64,000 nucleotides of DNA. It comes from Mycobacterium dioxanotrophicus (GTDB taxonomy: Bacteria; Actinomycetota; Actinomycetes; Mycobacteriales; Mycobacteriaceae). Both the position numbers and the translations under genes were made by a program. The stretch spans positions 7,006,001-7,070,000 of the forward strand of contig NZ_CP020809.1 in NCBI RefSeq assembly GCF_002157835.1, given 5' to 3'. This document shows positions 26,796-35,877 of the stretch, piece after piece (position 1 is the first letter of the stretch; the number at the start of each line of letters is the position of its first letter). Below the pieces are notes generated by a model. That model was given only the letters and a program-made list of their open reading frames with translations. It was not told where the DNA came from and did not search any database.

Positions 26796-27456
26796 GAAGG
26801 TGCACGGCGTGTTGCCCGAGATCGGCATCGCGACCGCCCAAACCGCGTACATGCTGGTGCTGACGCTGGTCGTGGCGTTCATCTTCGGTGGGGCTCTCGG
26901 TATCTGGTTATACATAGTGCGTCCGGACTCCTTGGCGCCCAATCGATCTCTTTATCTCGTGCTCGACGCCGTGGTGAACTTCGTCCGCTCCTTCCCCTTT
27001 CTGATTCTGCTCATCTCGGTGATCCCTTTGACGCGCTTTGTGGTCGGCACCGCGATCGGGACCACCGCGGTCGTGGTGCCCCTGTCGATCAGCGCGATTC
27101 CCGAGTTCGCTCGGCTGGTCGAGCAGGCGCTGCTGGATGTTCGCCGAGGAGTGGTCGAGGCGGGACAAGCTTTCGGCGCCAGCCGGTTACAGCTGATCCG
27201 TCACATCCTGTTGGTCGAGGCACGGCCAGGCCTGATCAATGCGTTCACCATTCTCAGTGTCATCTACCTGTCGGCCACGACGGTTGCCGGGCTGGTGGGC
27301 GGTGGCGGCTTGGGCAATTTCGCCATCACGTTCGGCTACTACCGCTACGAGCCCGCCGTCATGGCCGCGACCGTGCTGGTGATCGTCCTGTGGGTGCAGG
27401 TGATCCAGATGGCCGGGAACTACTTCGTCCGCCGTACGGACAAACGCAGACGTTGA
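26788..27456 (+). CDS. metI: MetI-like ABC permease
   Basis: The product is a 222-aa membrane protein of five hydrophobic segments, the usual length for MetI. The ATPase-coupling EAA loop is recognisable as VEAGQAFGASRLQLI near residue 120, and the family sequence ETVYMLVLTLVVAFIFGG-like region opens the protein. Conserved GGGGLGNFAITFGY stands near residue 170. It would form a homodimeric channel with two copies of the MetN-like ATPase. GGGAGG upstream of ATG 26788 serves as ribosome site. Confidence 0.85.
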   Translation: MLEKVHGVLPEIGIATAQTAYMLVLTLVVAFIFGGALGIWLYIVRPDSLAPNRSLYLVLDAVVNFVRSFPFLILLISVIPLTRFVVGTAIGTTAVVVPLSISAIPEFARLVEQALLDVRRGVVEAGQAFGASRLQLIRHILLVEARPGLINAFTILSVIYLSATTVAGLVGGGGLGNFAITFGYYRYEPAVMAATVLVIVLWVQVIQMAGNYFVRRTDKRRR

Positions 27457-27492
27457 ACCACCCCGTTCCCATTCCCTCAAGAAGGAGTCAAT

Positions 27493-28317
27493 ATGAGATT
27501 CAAGGCATTCGCCGCCGCTGCACTGCTCATCATGACCGGTGCCACTGCGGCGTGCTCGTCGGTCACCGGACTCGGCGACAGCAGCGACGACAAGACGATC
27601 AAGTTCGTCTCGACCAATATCGCGGTCTACGAGGACACCACCAAGGCACTGGCGGACGAGGTCGCCAAGCACGGCTACAAGCTTGACTACAAGTTCATCA
27701 CCGATGGGCCCGAACTCAATTCAGCGGTGGAAAGCGGTGAAGCCGACGCCACGTACCACCAGCATCAGGCTTATCTGGACTACTACAACCGACAGTTCCA
27801 CGGGAATCTCGTTGCGGCATTTCCCGCCTTCACCGACCCGAGTGGATTGTTCTCGAAGAAGTGGAAGTCGATCCAGGATCTGCCGAACGGCGCCGTAGTC
27901 ACAGCTCACATCGACCCGTCGAACTTCTTCCGCACGTTCTTGATGCTGCAGGACGCGGGCCTGATCAAACTGCGGCCAGGCGTCGACCCACTCGCGATCA
28001 CCGACAAGGACATCGTCGAGAACCCGCGCAACATCAAGATCCAGGGCCTCGACTACGCCTTGCTGCCCAAGGCACTCGACGATGCCGACGCCGGCTTTCT
28101 CTACGGGTCGCAGGCCGCTGACATCGGAATTGACTACAACACCGCGCTTGTCAAGGAAGCCAAGTCGAGCCAGTCCCCCGACGTCATCGCGGTCAAGAAC
28201 GGCCAGCAGGAGACCGAGAAGATCAAGGTGCTCAAGGATTCGTACCAGAGTGACTCCGTGAAGAAGCAACTGCTGGATTCGTTCGGAGGCAAGGAAGTCC
28301 TCGTCCCCGCCTGGTAA
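27493..28317 (+). CDS. metQ: MetQ/NlpA-family substrate-binding lipoprotein
   Basis: The product has 274 aa. The lipobox TAAC with Cys21 follows a hydrophobic signal, so the mature protein is lipid-anchored outside the membrane. The NlpA fold is shown by ATYHQHQAYLDYYNRQ, SNFFRTFLMLQDAGLI and the ligand-site stretch near GFLYGSQA. GAAGGAG lies 5 bases before ATG 27493. It completes the LLM-metN-metI-metQ operon. NlpA proteins bind methionine or related small compounds; the adjoining monooxygenase argues for an organosulfur ligand. Confidence 0.87.
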   Translation: MRFKAFAAAALLIMTGATAACSSVTGLGDSSDDKTIKFVSTNIAVYEDTTKALADEVAKHGYKLDYKFITDGPELNSAVESGEADATYHQHQAYLDYYNRQFHGNLVAAFPAFTDPSGLFSKKWKSIQDLPNGAVVTAHIDPSNFFRTFLMLQDAGLIKLRPGVDPLAITDKDIVENPRNIKIQGLDYALLPKALDDADAGFLYGSQAADIGIDYNTALVKEAKSSQSPDVIAVKNGQQETEKIKVLKDSYQSDSVKKQLLDSFGGKEVLVPAW

Positions 28318-28380
28318 CCGCACCGCCGCGCGCCTGCACAAGCGCTCGAAGCTCGTGGTCAGACGGTTTTCCAGGCGGTC

Positions 28381-28402
28381 GCCGCCCGGAATCTCGGGCG
28401 GC
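28381..28402. terminator. Terminator-like hairpin after metQ
   Basis: GCCGCCCG and CGGGCGGC form a perfect 8-bp GC stem around GAATCT, followed by a pyrimidine-rich CTCCTTCT. It stands 64 bp after metQ and probably ends that operon. The rest of 28318-28627 shows nothing else. Confidence 0.55.
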
Positions 28403-28627
28403 CTCCTTCTGCGGTGTTTGCGTCAGCAGCTCGGTGGGCACATTACTCGACGGTGAGGGCTGCGACGGGCTGCATCGAGGTCCGCACAAGGCGATGCTTT
28501 GGACGGCAGCCGCGGCGTTGAGCACCCAGCGCCGATCCCGTATCGCCGACTCCATCGCGGAATGTTGCCTACGGCCACCGCCAGAACCATGGCGGCTGAC
28601 GTGTGACAACATTCCCGGTGTGAGAGC

Positions 28628-29467
28628 TCAGACGGCCTCGCCATCGGTTTCCGTGCCGGGCGGCGAAGTGAGCTGCCGCACGAGACGAGTGGCCACAATG
28701 CGGAGTGGCACATTTGTGTTCTGGCTTTCGCGACGCAACCGGGCGAAGGCCTCATCGGCATCGATGGCATGCATGGCCATCAACATTCCCTTGGCCTGTT
28801 CGATGGGCGCGCGTGTCTCCAGGGCTCGCTGCAGTCCGGTCGCCACATCATGGGCCGAGCGGAAGCGCGCGAAATCACCGATCGCACGAGACACCGCTTC
28901 GGTCAACAGATCCAGAATTTCGACGTCGAAGCTGTCGAACGCCGAAGGAGACCGGCCGTACAGGTTCAGTGATCCGAGGGTCTGGTCCTCAGTTGTCAGT
29001 GGCGCAGCGAGAAAACTGAGAATGCCTTCGGCTTGCGCGGCGGCCGCGAACCGCGGCCATGTCGCTGCGGCTTGACCGAAGTCCACGAGCACGATCTGGC
29101 GGGTGCGGGCGGCCTGCAGGCAGGGGCCCTCGCCGCAGTCGTACTGTTCGGTGTCGACCCGCAGAGTGCGCTGGTCTGTGTGCACAGCCGTATAGGTTCG
29201 CCTGGCCAGATCGATGGTCACGCCGGTGCTGTCGGCGCCGGGAATCGTCTGCTGGGCAATTTGGGCGAGGTTCTGCAGCAGGCTGAGCAGTTCGTCCTCG
29301 TCGGCGACGGTGCGACTTACTGCGAGTAGTCTCCGCCCGAGCTCGGTGGCGCTGATCTGCCGCTCCCCTGCGGCAGCCGCGACGACCAGGTCGGCCGCTT
29401 CGCTGACATCCTGATTCGCCGTCTTCGCGGGAAGCGAGTCGTCGGTGCGCGGATCCGAGTGCGTCAT
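28628..29467 (-). CDS. GAF-ANTAR domain regulator
   Basis: The product has 279 aa. Residues about 30-185 form a GAF domain (LLSLLQNLAQIAQQTIPGAD, CGEGPCLQAARTRQIV, LAAPLTTEDQTLGSLNLYG). The C-terminal helices about 215-265 form an ANTAR domain (IEQAKGMLMAMHAIDADEAFARLRR), with the alanine/aromatic pattern for RNA binding. ANTAR proteins bind paired hairpins in nascent mRNA and prevent termination, and GAF domains sense ligand or light. The family is abundant in mycobacteria. ATG at 29467 gives the normal start; the frame runs 9 codons further upstream. No dual-hairpin target was recognised nearby. Confidence 0.88.
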   Translation of the reverse strand: MTHSDPRTDDSLPAKTANQDVSEAADLVVAAAAGERQISATELGRRLLAVSRTVADEDELLSLLQNLAQIAQQTIPGADSTGVTIDLARRTYTAVHTDQRTLRVDTEQYDCGEGPCLQAARTRQIVLVDFGQAAATWPRFAAAAQAEGILSFLAAPLTTEDQTLGSLNLYGRSPSAFDSFDVEILDLLTEAVSRAIGDFARFRSAHDVATGLQRALETRAPIEQAKGMLMAMHAIDADEAFARLRRESQNTNVPLRIVATRLVRQLTSPPGTETDGEAV

Positions 29468-29552
29468 TCGACGAGTGTGGCATAACTGACGCACCGGTAA
29501 CTACGAGTCCAGCGTTGGCCCTGCTTGCCCATCTTCCGGTAGTCCGCCTCCA

Positions 29553-30347
29553 CTAAGCCGGTGCGGTCGAGAGCACCTGAATGACCTCGTGCAGCGGTTC
29601 CGGGGACGTCGCCAGTTCACCGATGTACGGATGCGAGAACTCCAAGACCATGAACAGTGCCGCGGCAATCAGCACACCCAAACTCCCGACCATCGCGTAG
29701 TGCATGCCGGGTTTCTCGACGCCGTAGATGATGGCGCAGCCGAGAACCAACCCGCTGGTCAGCAGAATGACCACCCACAACGACCAAGGTGGTCCTACGT
29801 CAACCCGGGCCTGCAGTATCCGTTCTGTGCGTGACAGGCGGATGCTGTCGAGATTCGCCATGGAAGTGTCAAGCGACTTGGTTTGAGCATCGTTTCGCGG
29901 TTGGACTTGTCGATACGCGGTGTAGACGCCGGCCAGGGCGTTGTTCGCTTCGGAAGAGAAGTTGCCCCCCGCCGCTTCTGGCCACTCCGCTATTGCCGCG
30001 CGTTGGTACTGGAGCAGGCTCTTGCGGATCCGGTCGCTGTCAGCCTTGTCAAACGCACTGAGGTCCCCGGCCAGCTGCACCCCGGTCGCCGACTCGGCCC
30101 GCACCGCGGAGTCGGCGTCATTGATCTGACCCCAAAAGGTGTTGGTGAAGAATGTGACCAGGATCGCGAACATGAATCCGATGAAGCTGAAGGCGAACAA
30201 CGTGACATGGTTGTGCGCGCCCTCCTCCAGCCGCGGGAACCGGCGCCGGACATAGAACAAGAGCAGCAGCGCACCGCCTGCGACGAGGGCAATGAGGCCC
30301 AGGAGAAGCAGCCACGACGGGACGTTGACCAGCAACCAGCGACTCAC
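29553..30347 (-). CDS. DUF4239-family membrane protein
   Basis: The product has 264 aa with four membrane segments, two near residues 10-32 and 48-70 and two near 190-237, flanking a soluble helical loop of about 110 residues (QINDADSAVRAESATG onward). This bestrophin-like layout is that of DUF4239 proteins, whose role is not established. The GTG start at 30347 has GGACCGGAG upstream. The gene lies 25 bp downstream of the flavin oxidoreductase on the same strand, so the two are probably co-transcribed. Confidence 0.75.
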   Translation of the reverse strand: MSRWLLVNVPSWLLLLGLIALVAGGALLLLFYVRRRFPRLEEGAHNHVTLFAFSFIGFMFAILVTFFTNTFWGQINDADSAVRAESATGVQLAGDLSAFDKADSDRIRKSLLQYQRAAIAEWPEAAGGNFSSEANNALAGVYTAYRQVQPRNDAQTKSLDTSMANLDSIRLSRTERILQARVDVGPPWSLWVVILLTSGLVLGCAIIYGVEKPGMHYAMVGSLGVLIAAALFMVLEFSHPYIGELATSPEPLHEVIQVLSTAPA

Positions 30348-30372
30348 CGGCTCCGGTCCTCACGCACCGCGC

Positions 30373-31734
30373 TCACCCGCTGACAACGGAGAGGCTTTGC
30401 TCGTAGCTGAATACCTCGTCAGGGTCGTACTTGGCCTTGATGATGCGTAGCCGGTCGACGTTGGACCCCCAATAGGCGGCTTCCCACCCCGCCATATCGG
30501 CATTCGGAACATTGACATAGGCGCCATTCACGAAAGGACTCAACGCCTCACCGAAGTCCGCGATCCAAGCCAGGCACTCTGCGGTCAACTGATCGTCTGC
30601 GGCGGCTACGGCACCGCGAGTGCCCCACCCGGCGCCGGGTTCGGCATAAAAGAGGGCGTCGCGGTGCGCGAATGCAGAACCGCCGGCGGGTTCGGTGCTG
30701 GTGACGGCTCCACCGAACGCATTGGTGAAGTAGTCGCAAGTCGAAGTCGGCGCCTTGGCCATGAGCGATGCGACCAGACCGATCGCTTCCGGCGGGAAGG
30801 GCTGAGAAATGAACTGCGAGTGGTACTTCCAGTTCGCGGGTTCTTCTTCGACCGGTATCTGGAAACCCGCATAGATGTCAGCCCAGCCTGCATCCTTGAC
30901 CGCGACCTCGGGGTCACCCACCGACAGAATCGGCGCCAGCATCTGCACGGCCTCATTTTCCGAACCACCGGCCAGCACACCGACCAACTTGACCTCATCA
31001 CGGTGAATCTCAAGCTGGGACGTGAGGCGGTTGTCGGTGTGAGGTGCGACGGTCTGCCAGGCTGCGAACACCTCCTGGAGGTCGAGCAACCCCGGCCATT
31101 TCACAGTTACGTAGATGACCTGCGTCAAGGGATGAACCTTGTACGTCAGTGCCGTAACGATTCCGAAGTTACCGTTGCCCGCACCTCGCAGCGCCCAGAG
31201 CAGATCTGTGTTGTTCTCCTCGTCGGCGATGATCGTTGTGGCCCCGCCGTCCGCCGTCGCGACGACCACCTCCGCGGCAAGCAGATTGTCGGATGCCATC
31301 CCGAACCTGCGGGTCAGCAGACCGAAACCGCCTCCGAGGGTCGCCCCGACCAGCCCGACCGTTCCCTCGGTCCCGGTCGGCGCCGCGACACCGGCCTTAC
31401 CGAGTGCTCTGACCGCTTCCAACTGATTGAGTCCGGCGCCGACGGTGGCGGTACTCGAAGCCCCGTCGATCTGGGTCGACTTCATGCGGCTCACGTCGAT
31501 GACGAGGCCGCCGTCGACAGCCGACCAACCCTCCAAGCTGTGTCCACCGCTGCGCGCTCGGACAGGAACGTCGTTCTGCCGCGCCCACGCCAGGGCGTTG
31601 ACCACATCCGCCGTCTCGGTGCAGAACACGATGGCCTCAGGATGGGAGGAATACAGCAGGTTGTAGCCGACCCGCGCCGCCTCATAGCCCGAATCACCGG
31701 GCCGCACAACCTCACCGGTCAATATTGTGGCCAC
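30373..31734 (-). CDS. FAD-linked oxidoreductase of the berberine-bridge/VAO type
   Basis: The product has 453 aa. The FAD-binding domain (PCMH type) occupies residues about 30-205 with RSGGHS and flavin-linking His65, and GATLGGGFG further on. The C-terminal BBE motif is present as FVNGAYVNVPNAD and AYWGSNVDRLRIIKAKYDPDEVF. The second covalent-link site, a Cys in GxCPTV of bicovalent enzymes, reads GVAAPTG here, so flavin attachment is probably through His only. Such enzymes oxidise sugars, alkaloids or secondary alcohols with O2. GTG at 31734 with AAGGAG 8 bases upstream is chosen over an ATG 24 codons upstream. No signal peptide is seen. Confidence 0.82.
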   Translation of the reverse strand: MATILTGEVVRPGDSGYEAARVGYNLLYSSHPEAIVFCTETADVVNALAWARQNDVPVRARSGGHSLEGWSAVDGGLVIDVSRMKSTQIDGASSTATVGAGLNQLEAVRALGKAGVAAPTGTEGTVGLVGATLGGGFGLLTRRFGMASDNLLAAEVVVATADGGATTIIADEENNTDLLWALRGAGNGNFGIVTALTYKVHPLTQVIYVTVKWPGLLDLQEVFAAWQTVAPHTDNRLTSQLEIHRDEVKLVGVLAGGSENEAVQMLAPILSVGDPEVAVKDAGWADIYAGFQIPVEEEPANWKYHSQFISQPFPPEAIGLVASLMAKAPTSTCDYFTNAFGGAVTSTEPAGGSAFAHRDALFYAEPGAGWGTRGAVAAADDQLTAECLAWIADFGEALSPFVNGAYVNVPNADMAGWEAAYWGSNVDRLRIIKAKYDPDEVFSYEQSLSVVSG

Positions 31735-31763
31735 AGCGTCACTCCTTGCTCGCTTGAGGGCAG

Positions 31764-32378
31764 ATGACAGCGGACAACTCGTCGGCAACGCGAACTTGCG
31801 GCACAACTTCCGTCATCGCGGCCCTACCATCGCAGGAATCAACACGCCAAATCTACTCAGCAAGGCGGGTGTTGTTCGGGGAATTTGACAGCTCCGCAGA
31901 TTATTTGCTGAGAGTTCACTGGATCCTCGCTGGGGACTCGGGTGCACTGGTGAAGAACGGGCACACGACAGACCCCGACGCCCTCTACAGCGCCATGCCA
32001 GAGGCATACGCTCTCGTCATGATCCACACTGCGGTGATCGGCGTTTGCGAATATCGGATCAGTACTGAAGAAGACGTCATCGAGGCGCGCTGGATCACAG
32101 CTGACCAGGTCGAGGAAGGCTGCAAGATCTGCCGGGGCCGAGCAACGGGCGACACCTCCAACGGCTTTCCCGGTGATTACCACGTCAAGTACTTCGGCGC
32201 CGAGGACGAATTGGTCGGCGATTTGGATTTGCATATCGAGCAGCTCGGGGACGCTTGTCGCCTGACGTGGCGTAACCGACCCGACGCCGATTCCGCGCCA
32301 GGCGAAATCGCCTTCGAGGGAATCGGTTTCCAGACTGACGGCCAGTCGATGGTGCTGACGTACTGGATGACGGAATAG
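31764..32378 (+). CDS. Hypothetical protein, 204 aa
   Basis: This gene is divergent from the flavin oxidoreductase with only 29 bp between starts. The sequence is acidic and soluble, with alternating strands (DYLLRVHWIL, LVMIHTAVIGVCEYRI, RLTWRNRP, QSMVLTYWM) and no membrane segment. I do not recognise the family. Codon use is GC-rich and coding-like. Several cysteines cluster at GCKICRG, which might bind metal, but no full motif is seen. The first 30 residues are low-complexity, so the true start may lie further in. Confidence 0.5.
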   Translation: MTADNSSATRTCGTTSVIAALPSQESTRQIYSARRVLFGEFDSSADYLLRVHWILAGDSGALVKNGHTTDPDALYSAMPEAYALVMIHTAVIGVCEYRISTEEDVIEARWITADQVEEGCKICRGRATGDTSNGFPGDYHVKYFGAEDELVGDLDLHIEQLGDACRLTWRNRPDADSAPGEIAFEGIGFQTDGQSMVLTYWMTE

Positions 32379-33169
32379 GGATCCTTGGTTCTTCTCACCG
32401 TCTTTGGCGCAGGGGGCGTCGCAACCTGCTACTGAGCGAGCTTTGATCACTCGCGTACAGCACGGACGCGGGCACAAGTGGCGCGAGCGTCTCCAAGAGC
32501 CCGACGGCTTGCGGGCCGGGCGCGCCGGAGTGCGACGGTGACATGGCCGCATGGGAGTCCGACCAGGTTGCGACACCGAGAACCGCCGACTTTGGGCGGC
32601 CATCGTATCGACTCATCCGGACTCGCATCATCGGAGGCCAATTTCCGGACACAAACAAGTCCAACATCGCGCCGGGAAGAATCAACACGGTTGCCACCAA
32701 ACGGGCACCAAAGCCACGGATGAATAAACACAAATGATCGGCTTCAGAAACAATCCAAACCGTCCCAATAAGACCATAAAAGAACACGTTTCAATTCGGG
32801 CTTTCAACGGCACCATGCAAAGCGGTCACCCAGCCGCCGATCTCTTGCCCAACGCGTACACGTCAGCACTCATAGTGACGCAAACCCCCAGTACAGAGCG
32901 TTTTCAGTCGGGACGCGCAGCCGGAACGGCACAGGTGAGGCCAGCCCCGTTCCGAACGACCAGTCAACGAATATGTTGACCGTCTGTGTCCGATTGGTAC
33001 CTTCGACAAGTGGTACTGGTCAAAGCCGATTTCACGACTTGCTAAAACCTCTGACCTGAGTTTGGATATGGTCCAGCTCGCACACGGAAAAAGCATTCAC
33101 GCTGAGGCTCAATTCGCAAGGCTCGCTCGGCGCGTGCACTGCCCACCCCGCGATACGGAAGGCTTTTCA
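32379..33169. other. Intergenic stretch without a supported gene
   Basis: Open frames in this 791-bp stretch lack ribosome sites and recognisable motifs. The section 32730-33070 is distinctly A/T-richer than the neighbouring genes and probably includes the promoter of the small gene at 33170. No repeat or RNA gene was recognised. Confidence 0.45.
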
Positions 33170-33316
33170 ATGAGCGAACAGGAGTCGATCGGTGACCCGC
33201 CACCCGGTAGCTCGACGGCACCCGGCCGCGGCACCAGTTCCGCTACCCATCCGACCCGACTGCGGGGAATTCGCACCAGCTGCGGCGCTGACATCGCTCG
33301 TGGGTGGGACCGGTGA
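33170..33316 (+). CDS. Small 48-aa protein coupled to the next gene
   Basis: ATG at 33170 is preceded by GGAAGG, and the stop overlaps the next start codon by one base (TGATG), which is typical of translational coupling. The peptide is Ser/Pro/Gly-rich at first and basic at the end, with one Cys. It has no recognisable fold; it may be a leader peptide that mainly supports translation of the downstream gene. Confidence 0.4.
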   Translation: MSEQESIGDPPPGSSTAPGRGTSSATHPTRLRGIRTSCGADIARGWDR

Positions 33317-33945
33317 TGAGTCTGACCGACCGTGACGCCGCACCGCCGGAGAACGTCATCTACGTCTGCGACCCCGAGTACAGTCCGGCGGTCCAGTACT
33401 ACTCGCTTCCAAGCCGTTTGACAGGCGGAGCCGACACCTTGAGTGAGGCACGCAGCAGTTTTCGGTCCGCGATGGCCGGCCGGACGGGCATCGCCAGCCA
33501 TGAGCTTCCCTCCGTCGTCGAACATCAGGAGGCGGCGATCGCGAACATTTGGGTGCGCACCCGACTCGGCGGTGCCCACCGGTCTGGCACTTGCGGCGAC
33601 ACCCTGCGTCGCCTACTCCGGGCAGAGTCGGATCCAGGTCTACACCAACTGAATTCACAACTTGGCTCGATGACAGCCCGAGGACTGCGACCCGTCGTCG
33701 TGGTCGTCGAACCCGATGAACCGGTCGCCGCAGTCGCCACTCAGATGGCCTCCGACGACGCACTCTGGCTGGCATTCACCGACTGCCGGCTCGATCTGAC
33801 ATGGCTTGCGATCTACGGACCCGACGCCGACATCGGGGATGGCGCCATTCAGCAGATCGAAGACATCGACCTGCCCACCGTGGCGATCGGCACACTCTGT
33901 CACCGCTACGCATTGACCAACGGCACCGCTGTACAGCTTCGTTAG
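33316..33945 (+). CDS. Hypothetical protein, 209 aa
   Basis: The start ATG overlaps the stop of the preceding 48-aa frame. Residues 14-50 read as strands and a helix, with a TLSEARSSFRSAM segment recalling the HicB-type DTLEEA-helix pattern. The middle (RPVVVVVEPDEP, DALWLAFTDCRLDLTWLAIYG) and the C-terminal part (TVAIGTLCHRYAL) form a second alpha/beta unit. The HicB resemblance is short, and no HicA-like toxin is next to it, so it should not be called an antitoxin. The function is unknown. Confidence 0.5.
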   Translation: MSLTDRDAAPPENVIYVCDPEYSPAVQYYSLPSRLTGGADTLSEARSSFRSAMAGRTGIASHELPSVVEHQEAAIANIWVRTRLGGAHRSGTCGDTLRRLLRAESDPGLHQLNSQLGSMTARGLRPVVVVVEPDEPVAAVATQMASDDALWLAFTDCRLDLTWLAIYGPDADIGDGAIQQIEDIDLPTVAIGTLCHRYALTNGTAVQLR

Positions 33946-34281
33946 CAGCCGACCGTGATGAGTCAGTTCACTCCCTCGCCGCATGCACTCGTCGGCCAAC
34001 GCGGGTCTCGGCGCACCGCTGGGCACCCGATCAAGCCAGGTCCTGTGACGTCGATGTGTGATTCCCGTTATAGACCGGCGACTCTCGCACATCTGACTGT
34101 TCGATTTGGTTGGCTTGTAGCCGGGCCGTTGGCCGACGTGGAGCCCTGCTTCCGCCCGGACGCGGTCAATCGGGTCTACCGACCCGTCCACCTATTCGCA
34201 CAACGTCGTGCCCCCGGATATCTGTCGAACAGACGACTCGATACAGCGAAGCTCGCTCTGTGGGAGCAAAGGACGTCAAGC

Positions 34282-34629
34282 ATGGACCCGCATCGACCCA
34301 TCATCGCCCCTCAAGCCGACGAGAGCTGCACTCATCATGACGGCGGCGGCAGCCACGAGGCAGGACCACATGGTGAGCGCGAACTGGCCTGGGACATCGT
34401 GGAATTCACTCGTTCTCGACTGTCGATCGCTGAACTCAACGCGGTTTTCGTCAGGATCACCTGCGATGATTGCATTGATGCCATCGATGTCGCGCTCACA
34501 GCGCTGGAACGGGAAAAGGCGGCACTTCCAGACGATCTCGCACGGCGCCTCAGTCGGTGGGTGAGTGCGTACGAAGGCCACCCCAGCTACCGACGGCTCC
34601 GCAGGCTTGGCGGCGGACATCCGACGTGA
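34282..34629 (+). CDS. Hypothetical helical protein, paralogous to 11725-12180
   Basis: The product has about 115 aa. After a His/Asp-rich N-terminus, residues about 35-110 form helices matching the product of 11725-12180, including the LP.DLARRLSRWVSAYEG pattern. ATG at 34282 has AAAGGA 10 bases upstream. The frame is open back to 33955, but that part has no resemblance to the paralogue and is probably not translated. Two paralogues 22 kb apart suggest a small mycobacterial family; nothing indicates its function. The 33946-34281 gap otherwise shows nothing. Confidence 0.5.
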   Translation: MDPHRPIIAPQADESCTHHDGGGSHEAGPHGERELAWDIVEFTRSRLSIAELNAVFVRITCDDCIDAIDVALTALEREKAALPDDLARRLSRWVSAYEGHPSYRRLRRLGGGHPT

Positions 34630-34756
34630 CGAGCATCGACCGCCCCCGGTCAGGTCGCTGCGGCGCCGGTGACGTTGCCCGGTGCCGCAGCGGCCCTCCA
34701 CAATATGAGCGGCCAGGCAGGGGCATCAGTGCCGGGTGCCGCGGTGTAGGGGCGGC

Positions 34757-35842
34757 TTACAGCACGACCACGGACCGCAGCACCTTGCCCTCGTGCATGG
34801 TGTGGAAGGAGTCTTCGACATCAGCAAGCTCGACCCGTTCGGAAACGAAACGTTCCAGTGGCAGTCGTCCTTGCTGGTAGAGATCCACCAGCGTCGGGAA
34901 GTCACGTTCGGGCAGGCAGTCGCCGTACCACGAGGACTTCAACGCTCCACCGCGCGAGAAAAAGTCGATCAGCGGCATCTGTAGGGTCATGTCCGGCGTG
35001 GGCACGCCGACCAGCACGACGGTTCCGGCCAGGTCGCGCGCGTAGAACGCCTGCTGCCAGGTTTCGGGGCGGCCGACTGCGTCGATCACCACGTCGGCAC
35101 CGAACCCTCCAGTGATGGCCTGCACGGCCTCGACACAGTCGACCTCCGCGGCGTTCACTACGTGTGTGGCGCCAATGTCCTTGGCCCACTGTAATTTTTG
35201 GAGGTCACGGTCAACAGCGATGATGATCCCGGCACCGGCGAGGCGAGCCCCCAGAATGGCGGCGTCGCCGACTCCGCCACAGCCGATGACGGCGACCGAG
35301 TCGCCGCGGGAGACGTTGCCGGTGTTGACTGCCGCTCCGATCCCGGCCATCACGCCGCAGCCCAGCAGTCCGACCACGGCGGGATCGGCGGTGGCGTCGA
35401 CCTTGGTGCACTGGCCGGCATGAACAAGGGTCTTGTCGGTGAAGGCACCGATACCCAGCGCCGGGGTCAGCTCGGTACCGTCTTCAAGCGTCATCTCCTG
35501 GGTGGCGTTGAAGGTGTCGAAGCAGTACTGCGGGCGACCCCGCTTGCAGGCCCGGCACTGCCCGCACACCGCGCGCCAGTTGAGGATCACAAAGTCGCCG
35601 ACCGCAACTGATTCGACGCCGCTGCCGACCTCTTCGACCACACCCGCAGCCTCGTGGCCCAGTAGGAATGGGAATGAGTCGCTGATTCCCCCGTCGCGGT
35701 AGGTCAGGTCGGTATGGCACACCCCGCAGGCCTGCACTCGCACGACGACTTCGCCTGGACCAGGGTCGGGGATGATGATGGTGGTGAGCTCGACCGGCGC
35801 CCCCTTTTCTCGGGCTATCACGCCCCGAACACGTTGCGGCAT
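34757..35842 (-). CDS. mscR: S-(hydroxymethyl)mycothiol dehydrogenase (NAD/mycothiol-dependent formaldehyde dehydrogenase)
   Basis: This 361-aa zinc alcohol dehydrogenase carries catalytic-zinc ligands Cys42 and His63-Glu64, a structural-zinc cluster [15 protein letters not shown], and the NAD-binding GCGGVGDAA fold. The sequence is that of the actinobacterial class III-type enzyme, which oxidises the mycothiol adduct of formaldehyde to the formyl thioester. It is the last gene of a five-gene minus-strand operon whose oxygenase and flavoprotein release formaldehyde, so it detoxifies their product. Ribosome site AAAAGAGAGTG precedes ATG 35842. Confidence 0.88.
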   Translation of the reverse strand: MPQRVRGVIAREKGAPVELTTIIIPDPGPGEVVVRVQACGVCHTDLTYRDGGISDSFPFLLGHEAAGVVEEVGSGVESVAVGDFVILNWRAVCGQCRACKRGRPQYCFDTFNATQEMTLEDGTELTPALGIGAFTDKTLVHAGQCTKVDATADPAVVGLLGCGVMAGIGAAVNTGNVSRGDSVAVIGCGGVGDAAILGARLAGAGIIIAVDRDLQKLQWAKDIGATHVVNAAEVDCVEAVQAITGGFGADVVIDAVGRPETWQQAFYARDLAGTVVLVGVPTPDMTLQMPLIDFFSRGGALKSSWYGDCLPERDFPTLVDLYQQGRLPLERFVSERVELADVEDSFHTMHEGKVLRSVVVL

Positions 35843-35877
35843 GGGATCACTCTCTTTTCAGGGTTTTGTTCGGACGG

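Noticed and set aside
33955..34281. N-terminal half of the frame running to 34629
   Set aside because: No similarity to the paralogue at 11725-12180, and a better ribosome site precedes ATG 34282.
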